Below are positions 17,367-25,960 of a stretch of 64,000 bases of DNA, piece after piece (within the stretch, counting starts at the first letter, position 1; each line of letters begins with the position of its first letter). Origin of the DNA: CALDTK01 sp041744755 (GTDB taxonomy: Bacteria > Bacteroidota > Bacteroidia > Chitinophagales > Saprospiraceae); NCBI GenBank assembly GCA_041744755.1, contig JBGTKC010000087.1, forward strand, positions 1 to 64,000, in the 5' to 3' direction. Below the pieces are notes generated by a model. It was given only the letters and a program-made list of their open reading frames with translations. It was not told the origin of the DNA and made no database searches. Position numbers and translations under genes: made by a program.

Positions 17367-18545
17367 ATGAAGAACGTGAAACTTTGGCTGACGCTGGCCG
17401 TCGCTACATTCGTCGCCTGTCACACGCCATCCCCCGGAGACGTCGGCGTGGACCAGGCGCCCGGCGGTCTCTTCGTAGCAATGACCGGTGATCACGTCCT
17501 GCCCGCGGCTCCAGTCCCTCACGCCGGCATGGAAGTCGCCTACGTGATCGGTGCGGACTCATCGACCGTCTCCGAAGGCCTCGCGGAGCTTGCCGGCATC
17601 AAGCCCACCCGCGGAGAGCGACTCGTGGCACGCCTCCCGCAACTCTCGCCGAAGCTCCGCAAAGCCCTCGAGGGGCAGCGTCGCCTCCTCCGCCGACAGT
17701 CTGTCGATAAATCTTACACCTATGGTGGACGGCAACTTACCGTAAAAGACTTCGTGAGTGTCATCGACGGACTTCTGGAAGCGGGAGGGGAGGCTTACGT
17801 CCCGACCGCGATCAGCGTTGCAAAGCGGAACGCGGTAACGTTTACGGCTTACTACAGTCCCGATCTCGCGGCCAGTCGCACGAAGACCGAGATTTTCCGT
17901 TACCCAATACTCCGCCTGCCGAGCTCCGACTCGGCACGTGGTGCGACACGGGCGGAACTAAACGCAGGTAGGGTGGTCGATTTCGACGAATATACCCTGG
18001 CCTGGGTCGCCCACCCGCTGGACGTGTATATGCTACAACTCCAGGGCTCGGGATACGTCACCTTCCCCGACGGCGAGCGCGTGTACCTGGCTTTCGCGAG
18101 GAGCAATGGCCGGAAGTTCGAGAGTATCAAGTCAGCACTGGCTAGCTCACACCCAACGGTGGCGCGGAAGAGCGTAAAAGCGATTCGAGCCTGGATGTCG
18201 CAAGACCTCGAGGCGCGGGGAGGGCTAGTGGACCTGTGTGATAACTATGTGTTCTTCCGCGCTCGCGACAGTAGCCCCAAAGGCTCGGCCGGCGTGCCGC
18301 TTATACCAATGGTGAGCGTCGCGGCCGATCCGGATCACTATCCGCCTGGGGCTGTACTGCTCGCAGAAGTCCCCGTGCCGGGCAATCCACGCATCAAAGA
18401 GACGCGTATCTTACTCGTGCAGGATACCGGTGCCGCGATAAAGGGTGTTGCGCGGCTCGACCTCTACACCGGTATAGGGGCAAAAGCACTCGACATAGCT
18501 CGCCTGAGTTCCCACGTCGGCGAGGTCTATGTGTTAGCGCCTTGA
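17367..18545 (+). CDS. mltA: Membrane-bound lytic murein transglycosylase A
   Basis: 392 residues from MKNVKLWLTLAVATFVAC, a lipoprotein signal with Cys at about residue 18. The MltA domain shows VTFTAYYSPDLAASRT and HPLDVYMLQLQGSGYVTF, followed by the C-terminal 3D-type barrel with LVQDTGAAIKGVARLDLYTG, where MltA proteins place the catalytic Asp. It cleaves peptidoglycan glycan strands to 1,6-anhydromuropeptides. An upstream in-frame ATG at 17322 would break the lipoprotein signal and is not used. Confidence 0.88.
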   Translation: MKNVKLWLTLAVATFVACHTPSPGDVGVDQAPGGLFVAMTGDHVLPAAPVPHAGMEVAYVIGADSSTVSEGLAELAGIKPTRGERLVARLPQLSPKLRKALEGQRRLLRRQSVDKSYTYGGRQLTVKDFVSVIDGLLEAGGEAYVPTAISVAKRNAVTFTAYYSPDLAASRTKTEIFRYPILRLPSSDSARGATRAELNAGRVVDFDEYTLAWVAHPLDVYMLQLQGSGYVTFPDGERVYLAFARSNGRKFESIKSALASSHPTVARKSVKAIRAWMSQDLEARGGLVDLCDNYVFFRARDSSPKGSAGVPLIPMVSVAADPDHYPPGAVLLAEVPVPGNPRIKETRILLVQDTGAAIKGVARLDLYTGIGAKALDIARLSSHVGEVYVLAP

Positions 18546-18770
18546 AAACTGTGTTTTTTTCAACGGCCAAGCTGGTACAAGAGAACGAATATACCCGAAT
18601 CAGGGTATAACGCCCACCGTGGTGTCTGGCACCGTGCAAAAGAGTGAAAAACTCACTTGTGATTATTTGACATATGTAGTAAGTTCGCTTTCACAGTAGA
18701 CGTCGTGAACGAGGCCGGGTGTCCAACCTAATGCTCCTCGTCCCCGCCCAGGCGTCCACCATAATACTTT

Positions 18771-19076
18771 ATGGCCCCAGCTTCTACTTCTAGTTCCTTA
18801 CCCTCCATACAGAGTCCAACCGGTGAGGCCAAGACCAGAGATCGCAAGCCCTTCTGGGGTGCCGAACGCTTACTGCTGGTTTGTCTCCTTGGTCTTGGGC
18901 TTATCGGACTCGTGATGACCTACAGCGACCGCGTTACGGACGATGAGCAGACAAGCCGCGTCGAGCAAGACAGCCTAAACCAGGAGGGCAAGCTTCGCGA
19001 GACCCACATGGTGCTCCCGTTGAATCAGCGCCAGTCCAATGAGCAGCATAGCCTCCGCGCGGCGAGTCAACTGTAG
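18771..19076 (+). CDS. Small single-pass membrane protein
   Basis: 101 residues with an N-terminal hydrophilic stretch, one hydrophobic helix at about residues 34-50 (LLLVCLLGLGLIGLVMTY) and a polar Gln/Glu-rich C-terminus. I do not recognise a family. The preceding 225 bp hold no gene; a TAnnTTCG-type box (TAAGTTCG, 18680-18687) lies about 85 bp upstream of the start and is a weak promoter candidate. Convergent with the DUF4159 gene 32 bp away. Confidence 0.5.
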   Translation: MAPASTSSSLPSIQSPTGEAKTRDRKPFWGAERLLLVCLLGLGLIGLVMTYSDRVTDDEQTSRVEQDSLNQEGKLRETHMVLPLNQRQSNEQHSLRAASQL

Positions 19077-19108
19077 GCCGGGGGACGTTGTTCTGTGCGG
19101 TGCCTCGG

Positions 19109-19765
19109 CTAACCGCCTTGCGTAAAAGCGTACTCCACGAGGTTGGCCCCCATCCTCAAGGCGGACTCTCTGGCCTCGGGCGTGTCATTGTGGACATCCG
19201 CATCCTCCCATCCGTCCCCGAGGTCGGTCTCGAAACTGTAGAAGCAGACGAGGCGACCTCTGTATATGAGCCCGAAGCCCTGTGCGGGCTTCTCATCGTG
19301 CTTGTGGATCTTCGGCAGGCCTCGCGCCATTTGGAAAGTCTGGCGATACACCGGGTGATCGAAGGGCAATTCGACGAAGGTCAGCTCCGGGAAAACCTGT
19401 TTCATCGCCGGCCGAATAAAGGGGTCGAGCCCATAGTTGTCGTCCACGTGTAGGAAGCCTCCGCCGGCTAAGTAATTTCGAAGATTTTCCGCCTCAGCCG
19501 CTGAAAATACGATGTTGCCGTGGCCCGTGAGGTGGGTAAATGCATGGGTGAATAAGGCGGGAGACCCAACATCCACGGTGGCGTATTCCTCGGCGAGGTC
19601 CAGACCTAGCGTGCGGTTGCAAAAGCGCGCGAGGTTCGGGAGAGCCGTTGGATTAGCGTACCAGTCGCCCCCGCCGTTGTATTTAAGGAGAGCGAGCTGC
19701 AGCCTTTGTGCGCTTGCGCTAAAACAAGCCAGAGACACTACCGCTAAAGCAAGGAATCTAGACAT
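19109..19765 (-). CDS. DUF4159 secreted protein
   Basis: 218 residues with a signal peptide (MSRFLALAVVSLACFSASAQ). The start at 19765 is preferred to an upstream ATG. The rest is a DUF4159 domain with the typical LLKYNGGGDWYANPTALPNL, the segment LRNYLAGGGFLHVDDNYG and HPVY near the middle; the fold resembles a glutamine-amidotransferase/ThuA-like Rossmann domain. Function is unknown. It lies 60 bp after rsmE and is probably cotranscribed. Confidence 0.8.
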   Translation of the reverse strand: MSRFLALAVVSLACFSASAQRLQLALLKYNGGGDWYANPTALPNLARFCNRTLGLDLAEEYATVDVGSPALFTHAFTHLTGHGNIVFSAAEAENLRNYLAGGGFLHVDDNYGLDPFIRPAMKQVFPELTFVELPFDHPVYRQTFQMARGLPKIHKHDEKPAQGFGLIYRGRLVCFYSFETDLGDGWEDADVHNDTPEARESALRMGANLVEYAFTQGG

Positions 19766-19824
19766 AGGGAGACGGTGGCAGTAGTGGAGGGCTGCCCGCA
19801 TATACGTAGCCGCGGACCGCGGAG

Positions 19825-20598
19825 TTAACGTAGTCCCCACGCCGCTAGTGCCGCGACGGCGGCGGTTTCGCTGCGCAATCGTCGTGCGCCGAGGGAGACG
19901 CCCGCGAAGCCGACCCTCTCGGCCGCCTCGACCTCCTGCACGGTAAAGTCTCCCTCGGGACCGATGAGGAGATGGAGGTGAGGCACGGTGTGCAGGCCGC
20001 TGCCTAAAGGTGCGGGCGCTGCAAGCGGTCCGAAAGCCATGCGCCTTGGCTCCGTGTAGCAGTGTGCTATGACGCGTAACTCCTCGGGGGCTAGCAGTGG
20101 ATTCGTCTGTTTTGGCGAAGGTCCCGCGGTCAATTCGCGAATGAGGTCGGCGAACGACACTTCCGCAATCAGTGGCAGGTAGGCACCCCCCGACTGCTTC
20201 ATGGCGGCAACGGCCTTAGCCTCCAGGCGTCCGATTTTGTAGCGACTCGGCTGTACGCGGTCCGTGAGGACCAAGTCGATGCGGGTGGCGCCGAGTTCGA
20301 CCGCCTTCTCGACGAGCCACTCGAGCCGCGAACTGTCGTGCAGGAGCCCCACCGAGAGTCTCGTCGTCGCCGGTCTTTCCTCCTGCGCGCGTTCGAGGAC
20401 CTGCGTGACCATACCGGAGCGTTTGAGCCCGATAATCTGCCCCGCGTATCGCCCGCCGCTCCCGTCGACCCACTGGATCCCGTCTCCCTCGCGGAGCCGC
20501 AACACTTTTGTGGCGTGGTTGGTCTCCTCGGGCGAGAACGTGAAGCGCGCGTTATCGCGGTCGGCACTTCCGTAAAACCAGTGATCGGGGAGCTTCAT
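19825..20598 (-). CDS. rsmE: 16S rRNA (uracil(1498)-N3)-methyltransferase RsmE
   Basis: 257 residues from MKLPDHWFYGSADRD. The SPOUT-class SAM-binding knot is visible as HLLIGPEGDFTVQEVEAAER and LGARRLRSETAAVAAL. An N-terminal PUA-like RNA-binding part contains HATKVLRLREGD. It methylates U1498 of 16S rRNA. The ORF extends upstream to an ATG at 20787, but that part overlaps the rseP start and the palindrome between the genes, so the shorter start is chosen. Confidence 0.92.
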   Translation of the reverse strand: MKLPDHWFYGSADRDNARFTFSPEETNHATKVLRLREGDGIQWVDGSGGRYAGQIIGLKRSGMVTQVLERAQEERPATTRLSVGLLHDSSRLEWLVEKAVELGATRIDLVLTDRVQPSRYKIGRLEAKAVAAMKQSGGAYLPLIAEVSFADLIRELTAGPSPKQTNPLLAPEELRVIAHCYTEPRRMAFGPLAAPAPLGSGLHTVPHLHLLIGPEGDFTVQEVEAAERVGFAGVSLGARRLRSETAAVAALAAWGLR

Positions 20599-20661
20599 GC
20601 GCGGCGAGCGTAGTTGAGGACCAGTAAACCCCGGGCGAAGGTGCAGTAAAACCGTAGTTTC

Positions 20662-20681
20662 GCCGTTTCGTACGAAACGGC
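20662..20681. promoter_or_regulatory. Perfect 20-bp palindrome between rsmE and rseP
   Basis: GCCGTTTCGTACGAAACGGC is a perfect palindrome centred in the 100-bp divergent intergenic region, 17 bp before the rseP start. It could be an operator for a dimeric regulator or form a hairpin in the rseP leader. Confidence 0.5.
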
Positions 20682-20698
20682 CCGTCAAGGCCCTCTGC

Positions 20699-22027
20699 AT
20701 GCAGGTATTGGTAATGATCGCGCAGCTGACGCTGAGCCTATCGATTTTAGTCGTCCTCCATGAGCTCGGCCACTTCTTCCCGGCCAAATGGTTCGGGTGT
20801 CGCGTCGAGAAATTCTACCTCTTTTTCGACCCCTATTTTTCGCTGTTCAAGAAAAAGATCGGCGAGACGGAATGGGGCGTGGGCTGGCTCCCGCTCGGGG
20901 GTTACGTCAAGATCAGCGGCATGATCGACGAGTCCATGGACATGGAACAGATGGCCGGCCCACCGCAGCCCCACGAGTTCCGCTCCAAGCCGGCTTGGCA
21001 GCGCCTCATCATCATGCTCGGCGGGGTGACGGTCAACTTCATTCTCGGCTTCTTGATCTTCGCCGGCATGCTCTTCTACTGGGGCACGGACGTCATCCGC
21101 ACCGAGGACGCCGTCCAAGGGATTTACGCCGAGGAACTCGGCGAACTCTACGGACTCCAGACCGGCGACCGAGTCCTCGCGATCGACGATGTCGAGCTCA
21201 CGGAATTCGGTGACCAGACCGTTCGCGCGGAGGTGCTCTTCAATGCGGCTCGAAATCTCAAGGTCCGCCGCGGCAGCGAGGATTTGGCCATTGTACTTCC
21301 GGACTCCCTCCAGCGCAACCTAGGTAAGGAGAGCTACAAGAACAGGCGGCTGTACTCGCTACCGCTTGTCCCGCTCATCGACTCCCTCATCCCGGAGTCC
21401 CCCGCCGATAGCGCTGGTCTGCGCAAGGGCGACCTAATCCTTGCGTTGAACAACGTCCCGGTGGCGTACCACCAGGACGTGGTGAAGTACGTGGCGGCTC
21501 TCGAGCCCCGCGGACTACTCAACGTGACAGCGCTACGTGGTAGTGACACCGTGCAGGTACCGCTCCTGCTCTCGAATCAAAAGACGATCGGTTACGGGCC
21601 TTCTCTCGATGGGCAATACACGATTACTCACCAGGATTACAGCGTCGCCGAGGCCATTCCGGCGGGGATCGCGTCCGGTTTGGACAAGCTCGCCAAACAA
21701 GGCCAGGCTGTGACACAGATGTTCCGCCGCAACATCGACGCCGGAGATTCAGTAGGGAGCTTCATCAGCATGGGTAAAGCCTTTGGGGGCGTGTGGAACT
21801 GGCAGAGTTTCTGGGGGCTCACGGGTCTGCTCTCGCTCATCCTCGCGGTGATGAACATCCTCCCGATCCCCGCGCTCGACGGTGGGCACGTCATGTTCTT
21901 GCTCTACGAGGTCGTCACCGGCCGCAAGCCCAGCGACAAGTTCATGCAGTACGCGACGACCTTCGGTTTCGGGATCGTCCTGATGCTCATGGCCTTTGCG
22001 CTGTACAATGACATTCGCAAGCTTTAG
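20699..22027 (+). CDS. rseP: RIP metalloprotease RseP (site-2 protease)
   Basis: 442 residues. The zinc motif HELGH is at residues 21-25 in the first helix and the third ligand lies in NILPIPALDGGHVMF near residue 385. One or two PDZ-like segments fill residues about 120-300 (for example ESPADSAGLRKGDLILALNN). It cuts anti-sigma factors and signal peptide remnants inside the membrane. The start ATG at 20699 lies just after a 20-bp palindrome. Confidence 0.93.
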   Translation: MQVLVMIAQLTLSLSILVVLHELGHFFPAKWFGCRVEKFYLFFDPYFSLFKKKIGETEWGVGWLPLGGYVKISGMIDESMDMEQMAGPPQPHEFRSKPAWQRLIIMLGGVTVNFILGFLIFAGMLFYWGTDVIRTEDAVQGIYAEELGELYGLQTGDRVLAIDDVELTEFGDQTVRAEVLFNAARNLKVRRGSEDLAIVLPDSLQRNLGKESYKNRRLYSLPLVPLIDSLIPESPADSAGLRKGDLILALNNVPVAYHQDVVKYVAALEPRGLLNVTALRGSDTVQVPLLLSNQKTIGYGPSLDGQYTITHQDYSVAEAIPAGIASGLDKLAKQGQAVTQMFRRNIDAGDSVGSFISMGKAFGGVWNWQSFWGLTGLLSLILAVMNILPIPALDGGHVMFLLYEVVTGRKPSDKFMQYATTFGFGIVLMLMAFALYNDIRKL

Positions 22028-22243
22028 GCCGGCGAATGGGTACAGGAGGGCTTTCTAGCCATGAGCCCGACGCCCCGAAAGCGCTTCCAACGCGTGGTAG
22101 CAAGTCTTGACGACTGGCTCAAGTAGCCCATTCTCGCTACGGGACTCGGCGCCGCGGCAGAGTTGACTTTCGCCGCCTGTGTCGCCCTTGGCACAACTCC
22201 CCACCCCACTACGGCGTAATTTCGCGAACGAACTGAAGTTAGG

Positions 22244-23344
22244 ATGAGCAAGCGAGGTAAAGTTTTGGTCGCGATGAGCGGTGGTATCGACTCTACGGTT
22301 ACGGCCATGATGCTGCACGATCAGGGCTACGAGATCATCGGGATCACGATGAAGACCTGGGACTACGCCAATTCAGGGGGCTCGCGTAAGGAGACGGGGT
22401 GCTGTAGCCTCGACTCCATCAACGACGCACGTAGCGTGGCCGTCGACATGGGCTTCCCCCATTACATCGTCGACATCCGGGAGGAGTTCGGCGACCACGT
22501 CATCGATGATTTCGTATCGGAGTATATGGCTGGTCGCACCCCGAACCCGTGCGTGATGTGCAATACGCACATCAAGTGGAGTGCGCTGCTGAAGCGTGCC
22601 GACGCGATGGACTGCGAGTTCATCGCCACCGGTCACTACGCGACGGTACACGAGCACCGCGACCGCCGCTACGTCCGCCGCTCTGCGGACCGCAATAAGG
22701 ACCAGAGCTACGTGTTGTGGGGGCTCTCGCAAGAGTGTCTCGCGCGGACGCAGTTCCCGCTCGGACACCTCACCAAGCCAGAGGTCAGGCAACTGGCAGC
22801 CGACTACGGCTACCTGGAATTGTCGCAGAAGGCTGAGAGCTTTGAGATCTGCTTCGTGCCCGACAACGACTATCGCGGTTTCCTCAAGCGCCGCGTCGAC
22901 GGTCTCGAGGCGCGTGTGGCGGGCGGGCTTTTCGTCGATCAGGAGGGCAACGTAATAGGTAGACACGAAGGCTATCCCTTCTATACGATCGGACAACGCA
23001 AGGGATTAGGGGTAGGCTTCGGCGAGCCGATGTACGTAACGGACATCCTGCCAGGTGTCAACGAGGTGCGCCTAGGTCGCCAGGAGGACCTCATCCGCAA
23101 CGGGATGACCGTCGGCCAGGTCAATCTCCAGAAGTACGCCAACCTGCCGCAGGGCTACGAAGCCAGCGTCAAGGTTCGCTACCGTGACCCGGGCACCCTT
23201 GGCGAAATCGTCCAGCGCAACGAGCACCAGATTGACGTCAGCTTCCTCGCTAACGTGGGTGGCATAGCGCCGGGCCAATCCGCGGTCATCTACGAGGGCG
23301 ATGATGTGGTGGGCGGCGGGATCATCCAAGCCTCCAGGAAATGA
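22244..23344 (+). CDS. mnmA: tRNA 2-thiouridine(34) synthase MnmA
   Basis: 366 residues. The PP-loop SGGIDST is near residues 12-18. Catalytic cysteines are in TPNPCVMCNTHIKW (about residue 103) and FEICFVPDNDYRGF (about residue 204). TGHYAT and RSADRNKDQSYVLWGL are family signatures. It thiolates U34 of tRNA for Lys, Glu and Gln. The ATGA at 23341-23344 couples it to the following lipoprotein gene. Confidence 0.95.
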   Translation: MSKRGKVLVAMSGGIDSTVTAMMLHDQGYEIIGITMKTWDYANSGGSRKETGCCSLDSINDARSVAVDMGFPHYIVDIREEFGDHVIDDFVSEYMAGRTPNPCVMCNTHIKWSALLKRADAMDCEFIATGHYATVHEHRDRRYVRRSADRNKDQSYVLWGLSQECLARTQFPLGHLTKPEVRQLAADYGYLELSQKAESFEICFVPDNDYRGFLKRRVDGLEARVAGGLFVDQEGNVIGRHEGYPFYTIGQRKGLGVGFGEPMYVTDILPGVNEVRLGRQEDLIRNGMTVGQVNLQKYANLPQGYEASVKVRYRDPGTLGEIVQRNEHQIDVSFLANVGGIAPGQSAVIYEGDDVVGGGIIQASRK

Positions 23345-24069
23345 CGACGCTCAAACGGCTCGCCTGGGGACTCGTTTTGGCGACAGCCCTCTGGTCGTGT
23401 GAGAAAGAGCCAACCGTACTTGCGCCCGGCCCTGAGCTAAGCGACTACTTGCTCTCGGACGAAAGCGGGTCCGAGGGAATCCGATTTCAGGTGGACAGCA
23501 CGCTGTACGACCCTGTGGCCGGCGGGACCTCCGTACGGGTGAACTCTCAGGTCTGGACCCTCGACCCCGTTGACGCCGAGGAGGCAGGCGAGCGACTATT
23601 CCTCGTCTCCAAGCGAGACAGCTTAGGCGCGAGGGGGCAACAGTTTTGGCGCTGGAGTGAGCTCGCCGACGGCGCCGGCATTACCCACACGCTCGGCGGA
23701 GTCACGTATCTGAGCCTCACCCGCCCCTTCACCGTGGGTTCGCAGTGGAACGCCCTGGCGTTCGCGAGTCCTTCCCTCGTAGTCTCGGTCGAGGGGGAGC
23801 CCGTGGCCATTCACAAAGACTGGGGCGCGAGCATAGATAGTACCGGCACATATCCACTGTCGAATGGCAAGGCCGTTGACGCGGTCTGGGTCTCGCACGC
23901 TAGCTCCGAAAACCGCATCGAGCTGAGACGCGTGCGCGAGGTCTACGGCAAGGGGTACGGCCTCCTCGAACGTCGGATGGACATTCTCGACTCCCAAGAT
24001 CTACGGGACCTCCCCTGGGAACAGAAGGCGCAACGTGGATTCAGTCTCACGATGAAGCGACTACTTTGA
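23341..24069 (+). CDS. Conserved lipoprotein of unknown function
   Basis: 242 residues. A lipoprotein signal ends ATALWSC (Cys at residue 20). The mature part is beta-rich and polar with no motif I can name. It starts inside the mnmA stop (ATGA) and its TGA overlaps the rimM ATG by one base, so mnmA, this gene and rimM form a coupled operon. A loop variant of the dispersed motif lies at 23374-23388 in its signal peptide. Confidence 0.7.
   Translation: MTTLKRLAWGLVLATALWSCEKEPTVLAPGPELSDYLLSDESGSEGIRFQVDSTLYDPVAGGTSVRVNSQVWTLDPVDAEEAGERLFLVSKRDSLGARGQQFWRWSELADGAGITHTLGGVTYLSLTRPFTVGSQWNALAFASPSLVVSVEGEPVAIHKDWGASIDSTGTYPLSNGKAVDAVWVSHASSENRIELRRVREVYGKGYGLLERRMDILDSQDLRDLPWEQKAQRGFSLTMKRLL
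23374..23388 (+). repeat. Variant GTTTT hairpin motif, GGC-GACA-GCC
   Basis: Reads GTTTTGGCGACAGCC; the stem is intact but the loop is GACA. Sense in the lipoprotein signal peptide (coding VLATAL). Confidence 0.45.
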
Positions 24070-24590
24070 TGGACGAGCTCGTAGAGATCGGCAACGTCCG
24101 TAAGGCGCACGGCTACGCCGGTGAGCTTAAACTGACGGTGTTCGAGGGCCACGAGGACGATGTCGAGGCCGTAGACTTCCTTTTTATCGGCAGGAGCCCA
24201 GCCACGGCACTACCCTACGAAATAATAGGATTGCGTGGCGCGGACTGGATCTGCAGACTCGAGGGCATCGGGTCCAAAGAGGCGGCCGCCGAGATTCGCG
24301 GGATGCCGATTTTCCTTAAGCGCTCGCAAGTGAGTGACACTCCCATTCTCCAGGCGCAGGCCGCATCCGCTGAATTTCAGCGCTTCGTCGGTTTCGCGTT
24401 GATCGATACGGAACGGGGGGAGATCGGTCAGATCAGGCAAATTGACGACTACTCGCTGCAGACCTTAGCCAAAGTGCACGGAGACGGGCGCGAATTCTTG
24501 ATTCCCATGACCCAAGATTTCATTCGTGGGGTGGACTTCGTGAAGAAGATCGTCTTCATGGAGCTGCCCGACGGGCTACTCGAACTCTAG
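24069..24590 (+). CDS. rimM: Ribosome maturation factor RimM
   Basis: 173 residues from the ATG overlapping the preceding stop (TGATG). The N-terminal RimM barrel starts VEIGNVRKAHGYAGELKLTV, and the PRC-barrel part contains EFLIPMTQDFIRGVDFVKKIV. It assists 30S head maturation and binds S19. A TTG three bases upstream is possible but ATG is preferred. Confidence 0.9.
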   Translation: MDELVEIGNVRKAHGYAGELKLTVFEGHEDDVEAVDFLFIGRSPATALPYEIIGLRGADWICRLEGIGSKEAAAEIRGMPIFLKRSQVSDTPILQAQAASAEFQRFVGFALIDTERGEIGQIRQIDDYSLQTLAKVHGDGREFLIPMTQDFIRGVDFVKKIVFMELPDGLLEL

Positions 24591-24610
24591 GTCGGCTTAC
24601 GGAGGCCACA

Positions 24611-24624
24611 TTTTGGCGAAAGCC
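24611..24624 (+). repeat. TTTT hairpin motif copy in an intergenic gap
   Basis: Reads TTTTGGCGAAAGCC, preceded by A, in the 61-bp gap between convergent rimM and the ybbR-like gene. Neither gene reads through it, so protein coding cannot explain it. Confidence 0.75.
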
Positions 24625-24651
24625 GCACTTCAGCTGAACCGCCGTCCGTGG

Positions 24652-25638
24652 TCACTGCGGGCCCTCGGCGCTGAGCTCGTTGCGTGCGGTTACAGCTTTA
24701 ATGGTGAAGAGCTCCACGGAACGTGGCACCACCGTGGTCGTGACAGCGTAACTCGGGACCTTCCTCACGATCACCGGCAGTTCCCGAACGAATTGCTTAT
24801 TACTAGCGTCAAATTCGACCACGAGCTCAAACTCTTCAGCGTTGAGTCGCTCGTAGTCCTCGAGCCCGATCGCGCACGTGACAAGAACCTGCGAAGGGAA
24901 AATGCTCAGCGAGTCCTTACCTGCGTACCCGGTCACTTTGACGGGGACGTAGATGCTCCGCTCAGTGTATTGCTGGACGCGGAGCAGTACGCTGGTCAAC
25001 GAGGGTTCGACCTGGATGGCCCCGATGGGATCGGCGGCGATGCCGACCTTCGTGCTCAGGGAGTCCCGCAGGCCTTCGACACTCAGGGTGTCGGTGTACC
25101 AGACCTCCAGCTCATTGATGCGGGAGCGGGGACCGGTGAGGAGCACGGAGTCGACCGAGAGACTTGCCTGCCCCGCGCCGGAGAAGCCAGGGTGATAGCC
25201 GACGACACTGCGGAGCTCAAGCGGGACGTACTTGCTGGCCAGTCGCTCAGTGCGTACTACGACTCGGGGGTTCGTGATTGCGTCTACTTGGAGGTTTTGC
25301 CCCAGGAAAGCCTCGGCGATCTCGCGCCGTAGGGAGATGATACCGTCGGGGTTTTGACGCAAGTCTATACTGTCGATCATAATACGGCGGTTGCCGCGCA
25401 GGAAATGCTCGCGCAGGAGATCCCAGCCCGTAGCCGTAACCGTGGCCTCGATACTTTTAGGTGGGTCCTGCGCGAAGGTCGAGCCAACCGGTAGTGCGTA
25501 GTCGAGTTCGATCGTCTCGGTGGTGCTGTAGCGCTCCGAGAGGCGAATAGAGCACCAGAAGATGAGGGCCGCGACGATGCAACCCACGATGGCCTTGCGG
25601 TTGACAACCTGCGGCCTACTCGTTGCTAGCCTCTCCAA
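24652..25638 (-). CDS. YbbR-domain (CdaR-like) membrane protein
   Basis: 328 residues with one N-terminal membrane helix (about 15-33) and three or so YbbR-type beta repeats in the periplasm (for example YVPLELRSVVGYHPGF and IYVPVKVTGYAGKDSL). In Firmicutes such proteins regulate the diadenylate cyclase CdaA; here no cyclase is adjacent. Its ATG at 25638 lies 23 bp inside yajC, and no closer in-frame start keeps the membrane helix. Third gene of DUF1573-yajC-ybbR. Confidence 0.82.
   Translation of the reverse strand: MERLATSRPQVVNRKAIVGCIVAALIFWCSIRLSERYSTTETIELDYALPVGSTFAQDPPKSIEATVTATGWDLLREHFLRGNRRIMIDSIDLRQNPDGIISLRREIAEAFLGQNLQVDAITNPRVVVRTERLASKYVPLELRSVVGYHPGFSGAGQASLSVDSVLLTGPRSRINELEVWYTDTLSVEGLRDSLSTKVGIAADPIGAIQVEPSLTSVLLRVQQYTERSIYVPVKVTGYAGKDSLSIFPSQVLVTCAIGLEDYERLNAEEFELVVEFDASNKQFVRELPVIVRKVPSYAVTTTVVPRSVELFTIKAVTARNELSAEGPQ
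25351..25365 (+). repeat. GTTTT hairpin motif copy, GAC-GCAA-GTC
   Basis: Reads GTTTTGACGCAAGTC; antisense within the ybbR-like gene (coding DLRQN). The stem is changed on both sides relative to the GGC/GCC class. Confidence 0.65.
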
Positions 25639-25942
25639 ATTTGGCGACGGTTAAGTCCCGGCTCACAGAGCCGAGGGTGAAGTCGAGGTATACGTTTTTG
25701 CCGGTCTCGACGGTGACAATGCCGTCGGCGGCGTCGATCTTCGAGACCCGTCCCACGATCCCAGAGCTGGTCACGATCCGGTCGCCGCGCTTGATGCTGG
25801 TCTGGAAGAGGTCCTGCTTCTTCTGGCGCTGGGTCTGGGGTCGGAGGATGAAGAGGTAGAATACGCCAAACATCATCACGAGCATGATGGGCGTGACGAG
25901 GTTGGGCGGGATGATGCTCTGGAGGAAGAGGGCTGCGGACAT
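25616..25942 (-). CDS. yajC: Preprotein translocase subunit YajC
   Basis: 108 residues with one membrane helix (about 10-32) followed by YLFILRPQTQRQKK and the conserved GDRIVTSSGIVGRVSKID. It associates with SecDF, which lies elsewhere in the window. It starts 18 bp after the DUF1573 gene ends. Confidence 0.93.
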   Translation of the reverse strand: MSAALFLQSIIPPNLVTPIMLVMMFGVFYLFILRPQTQRQKKQDLFQTSIKRGDRIVTSSGIVGRVSKIDAADGIVTVETGKNVYLDFTLGSVSRDLTVAKFGEASNE

Positions 25943-25960
25943 AATCGAAGGGGCTTGGAC

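Noticed and set aside
20109..20123. GTTTTGGCGAAGGTC in rsmE
   Set aside because: Two mismatches disrupt loop and stem; probably chance or decay.
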